Source: Glutamicibacter sp. JL.03c (lineage in GTDB: Bacteria > Actinomycetota > Actinomycetes > Actinomycetales > Micrococcaceae). Taken from it: a stretch of DNA of 64,000 bases. Below are positions 16,747 through 26,275 of the stretch, one piece after another. A program made the position numbers and the translations under genes. Every line of letters begins with the position of its first letter. The first letter of the stretch is position 1. The notes under the pieces were generated by a model. It made no database searches, had not been told where the DNA came from, and saw only the letters and a program-made list of their open reading frames with translations. Location of the stretch: the NCBI RefSeq assembly GCF_025854375.1, contig NZ_CP107575.1, forward strand, positions 1,240,001-1,304,000. The letters run 5' to 3'.

Positions 16747-17400
16747 ATGAACAACAAGAGTGTGGACGAGAACTTGCCCGATGTGGCCACCGAGTCCGAG
16801 GCACAGCGTCGCGAACGGTTCGAGCGTGACGCCATGGAGTATGTGGACCAGCTGTATTCGGCTGCCCTGCGTATGGCCCGAAATCCGACCGACGCAGAGG
16901 ACCTGGTGCAGGAGGCCTACACCAAGGCGTACTCGGCCTTCCACCAGTACAAGCCAGGGACCAACCTGAAGGCCTGGCTGTATCGGATCCTGACCAACAC
17001 GTATATCAACCTGTACCGCAAGCGCCAGCGTGAGCCGCTGCGTACCAGCACGGATACCGTCGAGGATTGGCAGATGGCTTCGGCCATGGAGCATTCGCCT
17101 ACCGGCTTGCGTTCGGCTGAGGTCGAGGCCTTGGACCACCTTCCGGACTCGGACGTGAAGGCTGCTTTGCAGGCCATCGGCGAGGATTTCCGGATGGCCG
17201 TGTACTTCGTGGACGTCGAAGGCTTCAGCTACAAGGAAGCCAGCGACATCCTGGGCGTGCCTATTGGCACCGTGATGTCCCGTTTGCATCGTGGACGCAA
17301 GAACTTGAGGGAACTGCTCGCCGATTATGCGGCAGATCGTGGGATAGCCACCGGGGCGCGGAATAAGAGCGCGGCGAAGGCTGATGGAGGAGCGAAGTAA
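16747..17400 (+). CDS. sigR: ECF sigma factor, SigR/SigH type (thiol-oxidative stress)
   Basis: A 217-residue sigma-70 family protein. Region 2 is at about 25-95 ([27 protein letters not shown] split by the conserved DAEDLVQE, then [19 protein letters not shown]) and region 4 at about 135-195 ([27 protein letters not shown]). It directs transcription of thioredoxin and mycothiol genes in relatives. The open frame extends in frame to 16594, allowing an N-terminally extended isoform (for example from GTG 16609). ATG 16747 is chosen as the main start because the conserved protein begins there. Cotranscribed with the anti-sigma factor. Confidence 0.94.
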   Translation: MNNKSVDENLPDVATESEAQRRERFERDAMEYVDQLYSAALRMARNPTDAEDLVQEAYTKAYSAFHQYKPGTNLKAWLYRILTNTYINLYRKRQREPLRTSTDTVEDWQMASAMEHSPTGLRSAEVEALDHLPDSDVKAALQAIGEDFRMAVYFVDVEGFSYKEASDILGVPIGTVMSRLHRGRKNLRELLADYAADRGIATGARNKSAAKADGGAK

Positions 17401-17401
17401 G

Positions 17402-17662
17402 ATGGATTGCAATTCATTGGGTGATTGCGCCGATGACCGCATCGTACGCATCTATGAGTACCTCGACGGTGCCTTGACGCTCAGCGACCTCAAAGAGGTC
17501 AAGTCGCATTTGGATGGCTGCCCGGAGTGCACCGAAGAGTACGACCTGGAGTGCATTATCCGTTCGGTGGTGCGCCGCAGCTGCCAGGAGCAGGCCCCGC
17601 GGACGCTGAAGGCCAATATCATCGCCCGGATCTCGCAGATCCGAGTCGAGTCGGGCCACTAG
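17402..17662 (+). CDS. rsrA: Zinc-binding anti-sigma factor RsrA
   Basis: An 86-residue protein starting 1 nt after the sigR stop. It has the ZAS signature H-x3-C-x2-C (His36, Cys40, Cys43 in SHLDGCPEC), an N-terminal Cys pair (Cys3, Cys9) and a single cysteine in the RRSC segment where the Streptomyces protein has two adjacent cysteines. Reduced, zinc-loaded RsrA sequesters SigR; disulfide formation releases it. The start ATG 17402 is preceded by GGAGG about 12 nt upstream; an in-frame ATG at 17384 would place the start inside sigR. Confidence 0.92.
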   Translation: MDCNSLGDCADDRIVRIYEYLDGALTLSDLKEVKSHLDGCPECTEEYDLECIIRSVVRRSCQEQAPRTLKANIIARISQIRVESGH

Positions 17663-17674
17663 CAGGCAAAGAGA

Positions 17675-17721
17675 AACCCCGTAGCGTTCGAGCCAAACTC
17701 GAATGGTACGGGGTTCTTTTT
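17675..17721 (+). terminator. Rho-independent terminator of sigR-rsrA
   Basis: AACCCCGTA and TTCGAG pair with CTCGAA and TACGGGGTT across a 3-nt internal mismatch and a CCAAA loop, followed by CTTTTT. It also lies just past the bL37 stop on the other strand. Confidence 0.9.
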
Positions 17722-17734
17722 ATGTTCGCTTCGC

Positions 17735-17809
17735 TTAGCTGTTTGGGCGCTTGCCGTGGTTGGCACCGCCACGCTTGCGATCGCGACGCTTACGAGCGCG
17801 CTTCGACAT
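17735..17809 (-). CDS. Ribosomal protein bL37, 24 residues
   Basis: The tiny leftward frame from ATG 17809 begins MSKRARKRRDRK and ends ANHGKRPNS. It has 24 residues, mostly Arg/Lys, matching the actinobacteria-specific large-subunit protein bL37 (same length and the ANHGKRPN ending). AAAGGAG sits 5 nt upstream. The gene is shorter than most gene-calling cut-offs. Its placement next to sigR-rsrA agrees with other actinobacteria. Confidence 0.92.
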   Translation of the reverse strand: MSKRARKRRDRKRGGANHGKRPNS

Positions 17810-17908
17810 GGTGACTCCTTTGAGGGATCAATGGATCTTCCCGATAATTCGGGCCGACTAATAGTCTTTCATACTTTGCGCCGATTCTCCTAACGCGAGG
17901 AAGGCGCG

Positions 17909-18514
17909 TTAGCCCTCGCCGGGCTCCGGCAGGTCCAGCCACGAGTACCATCCGCGGTGCAGCACCAGCCAGGCCATCAGGCCGTAGCCTGCCTGCCCGG
18001 GCACCCCGCCGGAGGCGTTCAGGTCGGCCCGCCACTGCGCGTGCGACCGCAGGGGAGTGAAGGTGTCAACATAATGGTGGTTGCGGCGCAGGGCCACATC
18101 GGAGTACACGCGGTTGAGCTCGGCCACTCGCTGGTTGCGGGCGTCATCCAGGCCGGGAGCCGGGCCGACGAGCAGCGCCTTGATGCTCATCTGCGAAGCC
18201 GAATCCAGGATATTGGCCAGGTTCAGCCGGCTGCGCGCGGTGGAGACGTCGAGGTCTACGTCGCGATCTGAGAGCGCGATGACCAGGCGGTTCTCGTACT
18301 GGTCGCTGAAACGCCGTGAGGCTTCGCCCATCCAGCGTTCTGCCAGCGCCTCGGAACCCTCGGCGGGGGAGGCCAAAACGAAGGACTGCAAGCGCAGCGC
18401 TGGATCCTGGGTTCGGGCCATGACACGGCCGAACCAGCCTAGCCCACGCGGGTCCCCATGTCCGGCCAGCAGCTCATCTCCGATTGCGGTAATGCGGATT
18501 GTGCGTAACTCCAA
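17909..18514 (-). CDS. SGNH/GDSL-hydrolase-like protein without the usual nucleophile serine
   Basis: A 201-residue protein with the overall SGNH layout: block I near the N-terminus (ITAIGDELLAGHGD), a central LVGPAPGLDDARN resembling block III (G-x-N region altered), and no clear C-terminal D-x-x-H. In active GDSL esterases the sequence is G-D-S; here it reads G-D-E. Either the family is non-catalytic, binds rather than hydrolyses, or uses different chemistry. The stop codon lies in a small inverted repeat TAACGCG/CGCGTTA (17891-17911). Confidence 0.6.
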   Translation of the reverse strand: MELRTIRITAIGDELLAGHGDPRGLGWFGRVMARTQDPALRLQSFVLASPAEGSEALAERWMGEASRRFSDQYENRLVIALSDRDVDLDVSTARSRLNLANILDSASQMSIKALLVGPAPGLDDARNQRVAELNRVYSDVALRRNHHYVDTFTPLRSHAQWRADLNASGGVPGQAGYGLMAWLVLHRGWYSWLDLPEPGEG

Positions 18515-18650
18515 CTGGGCGACCTTTCGTTGGCTTCAAGAATATGAATCGATCCCCACCTTAGCAGTGAAGGCACTGCCAACGGGGGAGATTCGCGCAG
18601 GATGCACGCCACACGTTACCGATCGGTCCCCAGCACGGGTTAAAGAGCAG

Positions 18651-18696
18651 TTGCCGGCGAGTTTCCCCAGCATCAGCTGGGAATTCTCGCCGGCAA
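18651..18696 (-). terminator. Terminator-like hairpin after kgd
   Basis: TTGCCGGCGAG (18651-18661) and CTCGCCGGCAA (18686-18696) form an 11-bp perfect stem with an inner CAGC/GCTG hairpin. On the minus strand it is followed by CTGCTCTTT, a weak U-tract. It lies 31 nt beyond the kgd stop. Confidence 0.7.
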
Positions 18697-18726
18697 CTTC
18701 ACGTCGGCAGCGTGTTGCGGCGTGCT

Positions 18727-21700
18727 TTAGCGGGCGAAGGCCTGCTGCAGCAGCACTGCGTTTTCTGCATCGTGGCGCTTCGCGGTGCCTGCTGAGGTCG
18801 CAGCCGATGCCGGACGGGAGACCAGGGTGATCTTCTGATCCAGCTGCGGCGCGACATACAGGCCGAAGAACGGCCATGGGCCCTGGTTGGCTGGCTCATC
18901 CTGTACCCACGCTGCCTTGGCATTCGGGTACTTGGCCAGCTCAGCGGCGATCTGCTCGGCAGGAGCCGGGTAGAGCTGCTCGACACGCACAATGGCAGTC
19001 TTGGAATCCTGGGCCTTGCTGCGTGCGGCGATCAGGTCGTAGTAGACGCGACCGGAGCACAGCAGCACCTTGTCCACGGCGTTGGCATCGGTGATGGTGT
19101 TATCGCCGATAACCTCCTGGAAACCGCCGGTGGTGAAGTCCTCGACCGAGCTGGCAGCGGCCTTCAGGCGCAACAGCTGCTTCGGGGTGAACACGATCAG
19201 CGGCTTGCGCGGACGGGCGTAGGCCTGGCGGCGCAACAGGTGGAAGTGGTTGGCGCCGGTGGAAGGCTGGGCCACAACCATGTTGTTCTCTGCGCACAGC
19301 TGCAAGAAGCGTTCGATGCGTGCCGAGGAGTGGTCCGGGCCCTGGCCCTCGTAGCCGTGCGGCAACAGCATGACCAGCGAGGAGGACTGCGACCACTTCT
19401 GCTCGGCCGAGGAGATGAACTCGTCGATCACGGTCTGCGCGCCGTTGACGAAGTCGCCGAACTGGGCTTCCCACATCACCAGTGCATCCGGGCGTTCCAC
19501 CGAGTAGCCGTACTCGAAGCCGAGCGCCGCGTATTCGGAGAGCAGCGAGTCGTAGATCCACAGCGGAGCCTGATCGTCGCTCAGGTGGTGCAGCGGGTAC
19601 CACTCGTTGTCGTTCTCGCGGTCGTGGAAGACCGAGTGGCGCTGCACGAAGGTGCCGCGGCGCGAATCCTGGCCGGCCAGGCGAACTGGCACGCCTTCCA
19701 TGGACAGCGAGCCCAGGGCCGCAACTTCTGCAAAGCCCCAGTCGATGCCGCCTTCGCGGGACATCTTCTCGCGGCGTTCGAGCAGCGACTTCAGCTTGGT
19801 GTGCATGGTGAAGCCTTCAGGGATCTGAACGTGGGCTGCACCGATGTGTGCCAAAGTCTGTGCCGAGATGGCCGAACCGCGGGCGCCGTCGACGGTGTTC
19901 TCGTCGGCGGCCTGGGCGAATGGCTTCTCCAGGTCGTTGATGGTCGAGCCCGGGGTGATGATCGGGATCGGGGAGGTCTGTGCGGCATGCGTCTCAGCGA
20001 AGATGCGCTCCAGGTTCTCCTTGTACTCGGCCAAGACGTGCTCTGCTTCTTCCTGCGTGATGTCGCCGCGGCCAACCAGGGCCTCGGTGTACAGCTTGCG
20101 GGTTGAGCGCTTGGCTTCGATCAGGTTGTACATGATCGGCTGGGTCATCGAAGGATCGTCACCCTCGTTGTGGCCGCGGCGGCGGTAGCAGATCAGGTCG
20201 ATAACGACGTCCTTGCCGAACTTCTGGCGGTACTCGAAGGCCAGCTGGCCTACGTGGACCACTGCCTCCGGGTCATCCCCGTTGACGTGGAAGATCGGCG
20301 CCTGCACGGTGCGGGCCACATCCGAGGCGTAGACCGAGGAGCGCGAGGAGCTAGGAGCGGTAGTGAAGCCGATCTGGTTGTTCACGATCACGTGAACGGT
20401 GCCGCCGGTCTTGTAGCCGGGCAGCTGGCTCATGGCCAGGACCTCGGAGACCACGCCCTGGCCTGCGAAGGCCGCGTCGCCGTGCACCAGGATCGGCAGC
20501 ACTTCATTCTTCGAGCCCAAGCGATCCAGCTTGGCGCGGGTGATGCCCTCGAGCACTGGATCAACAGCTTCCAGGTGCGACGGGTTGGCAGCCAGGTAGA
20601 CCTTGGTCTGGTTGCCGGCATCCGAAGTGTACGAACCCTCGGTGCCCAGGTGGTACTTCACATCGCCCGACCCCTGGACCGAGCCCGGGGTAGCGGTGCC
20701 TTCGAATTCGCGGAAGACCTGTGCGTAGGTCTTGCCAGCGATATTGGTCAGCACGTTCAGTCGGCCGCGGTGGGCCATGCCGATGGCGACCTCGTCCAGC
20801 TGGTCGTCGGCGGCATCGGAGATGATCGCATCGAGCAGTGGGATCAGCGATTCGCCGCCTTCGAGGCTGAAGCGCTTCTGGCCGACGAACTTGGTCTGCA
20901 GGAAGGTCTCGAAGGCCTCTGCGGAGTTCAGCTTGCTCAGGATGCGCAGCTGCTCTTCGCGGGTTGGCTTCGCGTAGCGCGATTCCAGCTTGGCCTGGAA
21001 CCATTCGCGCTCTTCCGGATTCTGCAGGTGCATGTACTCGGTGCCGATGGTGCGGCAGTATGCGTCGCGCAGGGTGCCAAGGATATCGCGCAGCAAGAGG
21101 CGGTCCGCGCCGCCGAAGCCGCCGGTGATCCACTCGCGGTCCAGATCCCACAGGGTCAGGCCGTAGTTGTTGATGTCCAGGTCAGGGTGCTTGCGCTGGA
21201 CGTATTCCAGCGGGTTGATGTCGGCCATTAGGTGGCCGCGCTCCCGGTAGGAGTTGATCAGGTGCTGGATGCGAGCGACCTTGTTGACCTGCAGATCGAT
21301 GTCGACCTGGTTGTCAACGGCCCAGCGAACTGGCTCGTAGGGGATGCGCAGCTGCTCGAAGATCTCGTCGTAGAAGCCCTGCTCGCCGAGCAAGAGGGAT
21401 TCAACCAGCTTCAGGAATTCGCCCGAACCGGCACCCTGGATGACGCGGTGGTCGTAGGTGGAAGTCAGGGTGATGTGCTTGCCGATACCCAGGCTTGACA
21501 CGGTCTTCTCCGAAGCGCCGCGGTATTCAGCCGGGTATTCCAGTGCGCCGACGCCGATGATGGCGGCCTGGCCCTTGGACAGGCGTGGAACCGAGTGGAC
21601 GGTGCCGATGCCGCCGGGGTTGGTCAGCGACACGGTGGTGCCAGCGTAATCGTCGGCGGTCAGCTTGTTGCCACGCGCCCGCTTGATCAGGTCTTCATAG

Positions 21701-22491
21701 GTGGCCCAGAACTCGTTGAAGCTCAGCGTCTCGGCGGCCTTGACGTTCGGCACGGCCAGCATGCGGGTGCCATCTGGCTTGGGCATGTCGATGGCGATGC
21801 CGAAGTTCACGTGGGCCGGCTGGATCGCAGTCGGCTTCTTGTCGATGACATCGTAGGTGACGTTCATCGACGGGATCTGCTTCAGCGCACGGATCACGGC
21901 GAAGCCGATCAAGTGGGTGAAGGAGATCTTGCCACCGCGAGCACGCTTGAGGTGGTTGTTGATGACGATGCGGTTGTCGATCATCACCTTGGCCGGAACC
22001 GCGCGCACGGTGGTTGCGGTCGGCACGGCGAGGCTGGCATCCATGTTGGTCGCGATGGCCTTCATTGGCCCGCGCAGTGGAGTGCGCTTTTCCTCACCGA
22101 AAAGTTCGGTGGAAGGGGCAGCCTTTGGAGCCTGCGCCGGAATCGGCGCAGTCTTCGGTGCTGGCTCTGCCTTCTTGGCCTCAGCGGCGGGCGCTGCGGC
22201 TGGTGCTGGCTTTGCAGCTGGCGCTGGCTCCGAAGTCCGGGCCTGGGCTGCGGCGCGTGGTGCGCTCGGCCCGGTCGTTGCCGGTGCTGCAGTAGTTGCT
22301 GCTGGCGCCGCTGGCGCCGGCTGCGCTGCCGGTGCCTTCTTGTCCGCGGCGAGAGATTCGAAAATATCCCACCATTTCTTATCTACCGAGTTCTTGTCGA
22401 CGAGATACTGTTCGAACAGCTCGTCTACTAGCCACTCGTTTCCACCAAACTCTTCAGTAAGTCGGTGGTGTGCTTGCTCTGGCACGTGCAA
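18727..22491 (-). CDS. kgd: Multifunctional 2-oxoglutarate dehydrogenase E2-E1 / 2-oxoglutarate decarboxylase
   Basis: A 1254-residue fusion typical of actinobacteria. The N-terminal [15 protein letters not shown] motif is followed by an Ala/Pro-rich linker (about 50-115) and an acyltransferase E2-like domain with the catalytic DHRVIQG near residue 345. The ThDP-dependent E1 part then runs to the end ([32 protein letters not shown]). It converts 2-oxoglutarate to succinyl-CoA with a separate lipoyl-bearing E2, or releases succinic semialdehyde or carboligation products. The start is TTG 22491, with AGAGG upstream; GTG 22485 is an equally good alternative. Kgd in relatives is inhibited by an FHA protein (OdhI/GarA), not encoded nearby. 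Confidence 0.96.
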   Translation of the reverse strand: MHVPEQAHHRLTEEFGGNEWLVDELFEQYLVDKNSVDKKWWDIFESLAADKKAPAAQPAPAAPAATTAAPATTGPSAPRAAAQARTSEPAPAAKPAPAAAPAAEAKKAEPAPKTAPIPAQAPKAAPSTELFGEEKRTPLRGPMKAIATNMDASLAVPTATTVRAVPAKVMIDNRIVINNHLKRARGGKISFTHLIGFAVIRALKQIPSMNVTYDVIDKKPTAIQPAHVNFGIAIDMPKPDGTRMLAVPNVKAAETLSFNEFWATYEDLIKRARGNKLTADDYAGTTVSLTNPGGIGTVHSVPRLSKGQAAIIGVGALEYPAEYRGASEKTVSSLGIGKHITLTSTYDHRVIQGAGSGEFLKLVESLLLGEQGFYDEIFEQLRIPYEPVRWAVDNQVDIDLQVNKVARIQHLINSYRERGHLMADINPLEYVQRKHPDLDINNYGLTLWDLDREWITGGFGGADRLLLRDILGTLRDAYCRTIGTEYMHLQNPEEREWFQAKLESRYAKPTREEQLRILSKLNSAEAFETFLQTKFVGQKRFSLEGGESLIPLLDAIISDAADDQLDEVAIGMAHRGRLNVLTNIAGKTYAQVFREFEGTATPGSVQGSGDVKYHLGTEGSYTSDAGNQTKVYLAANPSHLEAVDPVLEGITRAKLDRLGSKNEVLPILVHGDAAFAGQGVVSEVLAMSQLPGYKTGGTVHVIVNNQIGFTTAPSSSRSSVYASDVARTVQAPIFHVNGDDPEAVVHVGQLAFEYRQKFGKDVVIDLICYRRRGHNEGDDPSMTQPIMYNLIEAKRSTRKLYTEALVGRGDITQEEAEHVLAEYKENLERIFAETHAAQTSPIPIITPGSTINDLEKPFAQAADENTVDGARGSAISAQTLAHIGAAHVQIPEGFTMHTKLKSLLERREKMSREGGIDWGFAEVAALGSLSMEGVPVRLAGQDSRRGTFVQRHSVFHDRENDNEWYPLHHLSDDQAPLWIYDSLLSEYAALGFEYGYSVERPDALVMWEAQFGDFVNGAQTVIDEFISSAEQKWSQSSSLVMLLPHGYEGQGPDHSSARIERFLQLCAENNMVVAQPSTGANHFHLLRRQAYARPRKPLIVFTPKQLLRLKAAASSVEDFTTGGFQEVIGDNTITDANAVDKVLLCSGRVYYDLIAARSKAQDSKTAIVRVEQLYPAPAEQIAAELAKYPNAKAAWVQDEPANQGPWPFFGLYVAPQLDQKITLVSRPASAATSAGTAKRHDAENAVLLQQAFAR

Positions 22492-22914
22492 CGCCTCTTC
22501 CCTGATTTCTACGTTGTTCTAGCTTGAGCCGGTGGTCTTCCGAGGACGTGAATCGACCACTTCGGCTCACAAGATTTCTAGACCTGCGCACCAGTCTAGT
22601 TACTTTTACGCGCACTTGGCCACGGCACGTATGTAATCTCACGAAAGTGTTGTGTATAACATCCCGTTCGGCGTGGTGAGGCTACCGTTGAACGCCACCT
22701 TGTCCAAGTGGTGCGCAAAGGGGCATCATTGGATAGACTAAATCGCACTATGGAATCACACTCTCCAAGCCGGTGTGCCGCCCACGGGCGCAGTGCCGGC
22801 CAACACAGTCCATGTTCAGCAGGTTCCGGCTCCCGAATGGAGCCTTCTAGTTGCCGTCGAATCGGCACTGAATCTCACATCCTCATGCCGATGAACAGGT
22901 GGTGGTAACCACCT
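22492..22914. other. 423-nt divergent intergenic region between kgd and the CNNM gene
   Basis: No supported gene. It must contain the divergent promoters of kgd and of the rightward CNNM pair. A symmetric TGTTGTGTATAACA-like element near 22650-22663 is the only notable sequence. Short open frames here have no binding site or conserved feature. Confidence 0.5.
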
Positions 22915-24237
22915 ATGGATTGGCTCTTCATACTTCTTGGCCTGTTGCTGATTCTCGGCACTGGCTTCTTCGTGGCCGTGGAATTCTCATTGGTCGCCCT
23001 TGACAAAAGCACAGTGCAAAACGCCGTAGAGCGCGGCGAACGCGGCGCCAAGCCGCTTCTGCAATGCCTGACCTCATTGTCCACCCAGCTCTCCAGCTGC
23101 CAGCTGGGCATTACTTTAACCACATTGCTCACCGGTTACGTGCTGGAACCGGCGATGAGCTCTTTGCTGGAACCGCTGATGGAGCGGATCGGCATCCCCG
23201 AAGCCAGCTCGGTAGCAATCTCCGTAGTCGTGGCGTTGATCGTGGCGACATTGCTCTCGATGCTCATCGGTGAGCTGGTCCCGAAGAACATGGCCATCGC
23301 CCAGGCCATGACCATGGGCAAGCTCTTGGCCCGCCCGCAGCTGCTCTTCACCGCCATCTTCAAGCCGGCCATCGTGGTGCTCAATGGTTTTTCCAACGCC
23401 GTGCTCCACCGGTTCTTCGGCCTTGAAGCCAAGGAAGAAATTTCCGCTGCCCGTTCATCACAGGAACTGGCCTCGCTGGTCCGACGATCTGCTGAATTGG
23501 GAACCCTCGATGTGCAGACCGCACGATTTGTCGAATCCACGATCGAGTTTTCCGAACGCACCGCGGCCGACGTGATGACGCCGCGCACCTCGATGTCCAC
23601 CATCGATTCGCAGGCTCCGCTCTCCGAGCTGATCGAAGTCAGCGCCGACACCGGTTTTTCGCGTTTTCCTGTGATCGAGGGATCCAGCGATGAGATCCAG
23701 GGGATCTGCCATGTCAAGGCGGTTGTCTCTGTGCCGCGCGAACGCCGTGCTGCATTGCAGGTGGGCGAGTTCGCCCGTGACGCACTGTACGTCCCGGAAA
23801 CCATCCACCTTGATGTGCTCCTGGAGCAGCTGCGCGCCGCAGAATTCCAGATCGCCATCGTGATGGATGAATACGGTGGAACCGCGGGCCTGGTCACCTT
23901 GGAGGACCTGGTTGAAGAGATCGTCGGCGAAGTCTCCGACGAACATGACGAGGACGAGGAAGAAGCAGTCACCCAGCCCAATGGCAACTGGCTGTTTCCC
24001 GGCATGTTCCGGCCGGACCAGGTCAATGAGAACTTCGACCACGAGGTGATCCCCGAGGAGTCCTCTTACGAAACCATCGGTGGATTCATGCTTGCCGAAC
24101 TAGGCCGCTTGGCCGAACTCAACGACCAGGTCGAGACGGAGAACGGCACCTTTACCGTGACCGAGCTCGATGGCCGGCGTATCGCGCAGGTCCGCTTCGA
24201 ACCGGTGGCAGCGGAGCAGGAGGCTGGCAATGAATGA
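22915..24237 (+). CDS. CNNM/CorC-type membrane protein (DUF21 + CBS pair + CorC_HlyC domain)
   Basis: A 440-residue protein. Three to four hydrophobic helices of the DUF21 domain span 1-180 (LFILLGLLLILGTGFFVAVEF, then LGITLTTLLTGYV). Two CBS motifs are at about 210-330 (DVMTPRTSMSTID, FSRFPVIEG, IVMDEYGGTAGLVTLEDLVEEIVGE), and the CorC_HlyC transporter-associated domain is at about 345-435. Family members take part in Mg2+ or Co2+ efflux. The stop overlaps the next start by 8 nt, indicating a coupled pair. Confidence 0.9.
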   Translation: MDWLFILLGLLLILGTGFFVAVEFSLVALDKSTVQNAVERGERGAKPLLQCLTSLSTQLSSCQLGITLTTLLTGYVLEPAMSSLLEPLMERIGIPEASSVAISVVVALIVATLLSMLIGELVPKNMAIAQAMTMGKLLARPQLLFTAIFKPAIVVLNGFSNAVLHRFFGLEAKEEISAARSSQELASLVRRSAELGTLDVQTARFVESTIEFSERTAADVMTPRTSMSTIDSQAPLSELIEVSADTGFSRFPVIEGSSDEIQGICHVKAVVSVPRERRAALQVGEFARDALYVPETIHLDVLLEQLRAAEFQIAIVMDEYGGTAGLVTLEDLVEEIVGEVSDEHDEDEEEAVTQPNGNWLFPGMFRPDQVNENFDHEVIPEESSYETIGGFMLAELGRLAELNDQVETENGTFTVTELDGRRIAQVRFEPVAAEQEAGNE

Positions 24238-25303
24238 CTTCATGGGCCTCGTGTGGCTCGTTGTCCTGTTGTTGTTCAACGCATTCTTCGTGGCCGGCGA
24301 ATTCGCGGTGATGAGCGCTCGTCGTTCGCAGATTGAACCGCTGGCCGACGAGGGCAATAAGCGAGCGAAAATTGCGTTGTATGCCATGGAGCATGTCTCG
24401 GTGATGCTGGCGGTCTGCCAGCTCGGCATTACCGTTTGCTCGCTGCTGATCCTGAATATCTCAGAGCCGGCGATCCACCACTTGCTGGCGGAGCCATTGA
24501 CCATGATCGGCATGGCTGAGTCGGTGGCCGATACCGTTGCCTTCCTGATCGCACTGGTTCTGGTGACCTTCTTGCATGTCACCTTCGGTGAAATGGTGCC
24601 GAAGAACATCTCGGTGTCCGTGGCTGACAAGGCTGTGATGCTGTTGGCCATGCCGCTGGTTGGCCTGTCCAAGGTGCTCACGCCGGTCACTTCGATGCTC
24701 AACGGCCTGGCGAACTTGGTGCTGCATGCTTTTGGCATCGAGCCCAAGGACGAGGTATCCAGTTCCTACACCGCGGCAGAAGTTCGATCGATCATCGACA
24801 CCTCGTCCGAAGAGGGCACCTTGGATGAGGACAACGCCTTGCGTTTGACGAAGGCGCTGGAATTCTCCTCGGTGACCGCCCGAAGCTGCATGGTTCCCTT
24901 GGATGACCTGTTCACCTTGGAATGGGGCGAAACCACGGCTCGCGAATTCGAGAAGAAGGTCGGCAAGACCGGCTTTTCCCGCATGCTGATCACCAAAAAT
25001 GATGTTCCGGTGGGCTACTGGCATGTGAAAGACGTGATGCTGATCGACGACGCGCATTCCACCCAGCCGCTGCGGGATCTTCCGCTGCACCCGCTGGGCA
25101 AGCTGGGGCAGGATACCGAGATCGAAGCAGCCCTGGAGGAGATGCGCCAGGAGGGCAACCACCTTTCGGTGGTTGTCGACGCTGCCGGCTCGGCCGTTGG
25201 CGTCGTCTTCCTTGAAGATGTGATCGAGGTGCTGGTGGGCGAGATTACCGACACCACCCGTAAGCGCACCTCCCCGCCGCGTACCGAGAAGCATGGAAAC
25301 TAG
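24230..25303 (+). CDS. CNNM-type membrane protein without the C-terminal CorC_HlyC domain
   Basis: A 357-residue paralogue of the preceding gene. ATG 24230 lies inside the upstream stop region, so the longer open frame is rejected. The DUF21 helices (FFVAGEFAVMSARRS, VCQLGITVCSLL, FGEMVPKNISVS) and two CBS motifs (ARSCMVPLDDLF, FSRMLITKN, VVVDAAGSAVGVVFLEDVIEVLVGE) are present. The protein stops shortly after the second CBS, so the C-terminal accessory domain is missing. A heteromer with the first protein is plausible. Confidence 0.87.
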   Translation: MNDFMGLVWLVVLLLFNAFFVAGEFAVMSARRSQIEPLADEGNKRAKIALYAMEHVSVMLAVCQLGITVCSLLILNISEPAIHHLLAEPLTMIGMAESVADTVAFLIALVLVTFLHVTFGEMVPKNISVSVADKAVMLLAMPLVGLSKVLTPVTSMLNGLANLVLHAFGIEPKDEVSSSYTAAEVRSIIDTSSEEGTLDEDNALRLTKALEFSSVTARSCMVPLDDLFTLEWGETTAREFEKKVGKTGFSRMLITKNDVPVGYWHVKDVMLIDDAHSTQPLRDLPLHPLGKLGQDTEIEAALEEMRQEGNHLSVVVDAAGSAVGVVFLEDVIEVLVGEITDTTRKRTSPPRTEKHGN

Positions 25304-25328
25304 GCGAAGCTCACCATCTGAGTGCGTA

Positions 25329-25355
25329 TTGCGAATGAATCGCAACTGGTAAGAT
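25329..25355 (+). promoter_or_regulatory. Inverted repeat overlapping a candidate promoter for znuCB
   Basis: TTGCGA-ATGAA-TCGCAA (25329-25345) is a perfect 6-bp inverted repeat with 5-nt spacer, followed by TAAGAT (25350-25355), a fair -10. The repeat would cover the -35 to spacer region, a typical operator position. It does not match the usual actinobacterial Zur box, so the regulator is unknown. Confidence 0.35.
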
Positions 25356-25358
25356 TGA

Positions 25359-25389
25359 CTGCGGCACCCTATCGGGTGCCGCAGTTTTT
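25359..25389 (+). terminator. Strong intrinsic terminator between the CNNM pair and znuC
   Basis: CTGCGGCACCC (25359-25369), loop TATC, GGGTGCCGCAG (25374-25384), then TTTTT. It probably ends the CNNM operon. If the TAAGAT promoter just upstream is real, the hairpin would instead sit at the very 5' end of the znuCB transcript. Confidence 0.88.
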
Positions 25390-25432
25390 CGTCGCTGGCA
25401 AACCAACATCCGCGAAGTTTAGAAAGCAATCC

Positions 25433-26266
25433 ATGTCATCTAGCCCCATTGTCCGCTTTGAGGACGCGCGTTTGGCCTATGGGTCCCGTGTGCTCTGGGA
25501 TGAGCTCAACCTGTCCATCGCGGCAGGGGAGTTTCTTGCAGTGCTGGGCCCCAATGGCTCCGGCAAGACCAGCTTTATCAACACCATGCTGGGGACCACG
25601 TCGCTCAACAAGGGTTCTGTGTCGATCGCGGGTGCGCCGGTCCGGCGAGGATCGGCAGCCGTTGGCTTGATTCCCCAACAGCGCCCTTTTGGCGATAATG
25701 TCCCGTTGCGCGCTCGCGACTTGGTAGCTCTCGGCCTCGATGGTTCCAAGATGGGGATCCGCATTGGACGCAACTTGGTTCGCAAGCAAGTGGATGAACT
25801 GCTGGACATGGTCGGAGCCAGCGGTTATGCCAACCGTCCGGTATCCGATCTTTCCGGTGGCGAGCAGCAGCGTTTGCGCGCTGCCCAGGCCCTGGCCGGG
25901 AATCCCAGGGTGCTGCTATGCGATGAGCCATTGCTGTCGCTTGACCTGCACCATCAGCAGGCCATTAGTGAAGTCATCCACCGCCAGGCTGCCGAGCGGG
26001 ACAGCGCCGTCATCTTCGTGACGCATGAAATCAATCCGATTCTTCCCTACGTGGATCGTGTGCTGTATTTGGCCGAAGGCAGGTTCCATCTTGGAACCGT
26101 GGATGAGGTCATGCAGTCTTCAGTGCTCACCGAACTTTATGGTGCACCGGTTGAGGTGCTGCGGGTGAATGGTCGAATCGTCGTGGTCTCTGGCGAAGGG
26201 TCGCACGCTATGCCCGCGGATGGCCATGACCACGCGGAAGACATTGACTTGGAAACCGGGAAGTAG
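25433..26266 (+). CDS. znuC: Zinc/manganese-type ABC transporter ATPase
   Basis: A 277-residue ATPase with Walker A GPNGSGKTS, signature LSGGEQQRLRAAQAL and Walker B VLLCDEPLLSLD, with a His-rich C-terminus (HAMPADGHDHAED) that could bind metal. ATG 25433 is chosen over the earlier in-frame GTG because the conserved protein starts there and the upstream part crosses the terminator. It is followed 9 nt later by the permease. No substrate-binding protein gene is adjacent, which is unusual for this ABC class. Confidence 0.85.
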   Translation: MSSSPIVRFEDARLAYGSRVLWDELNLSIAAGEFLAVLGPNGSGKTSFINTMLGTTSLNKGSVSIAGAPVRRGSAAVGLIPQQRPFGDNVPLRARDLVALGLDGSKMGIRIGRNLVRKQVDELLDMVGASGYANRPVSDLSGGEQQRLRAAQALAGNPRVLLCDEPLLSLDLHHQQAISEVIHRQAAERDSAVIFVTHEINPILPYVDRVLYLAEGRFHLGTVDEVMQSSVLTELYGAPVEVLRVNGRIVVVSGEGSHAMPADGHDHAEDIDLETGK

Positions 26267-26275
26267 GGGCAGGGC

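Noticed and set aside
20170-21231. A 353-codon rightward frame antisense to kgd
   Set aside because: Same shadow effect; sequence resembles no family and lacks a binding site.
22708-22908. A 66-codon rightward frame before the CNNM gene
   Set aside because: No binding site, composition unlike neighbours, and it overlaps the expected promoter region.
25329-25345. Zur box upstream of znuC
   Set aside because: The inverted repeat TTGCGA/TCGCAA does not match the known actinobacterial Zur consensus; kept only as an unassigned operator-like repeat.
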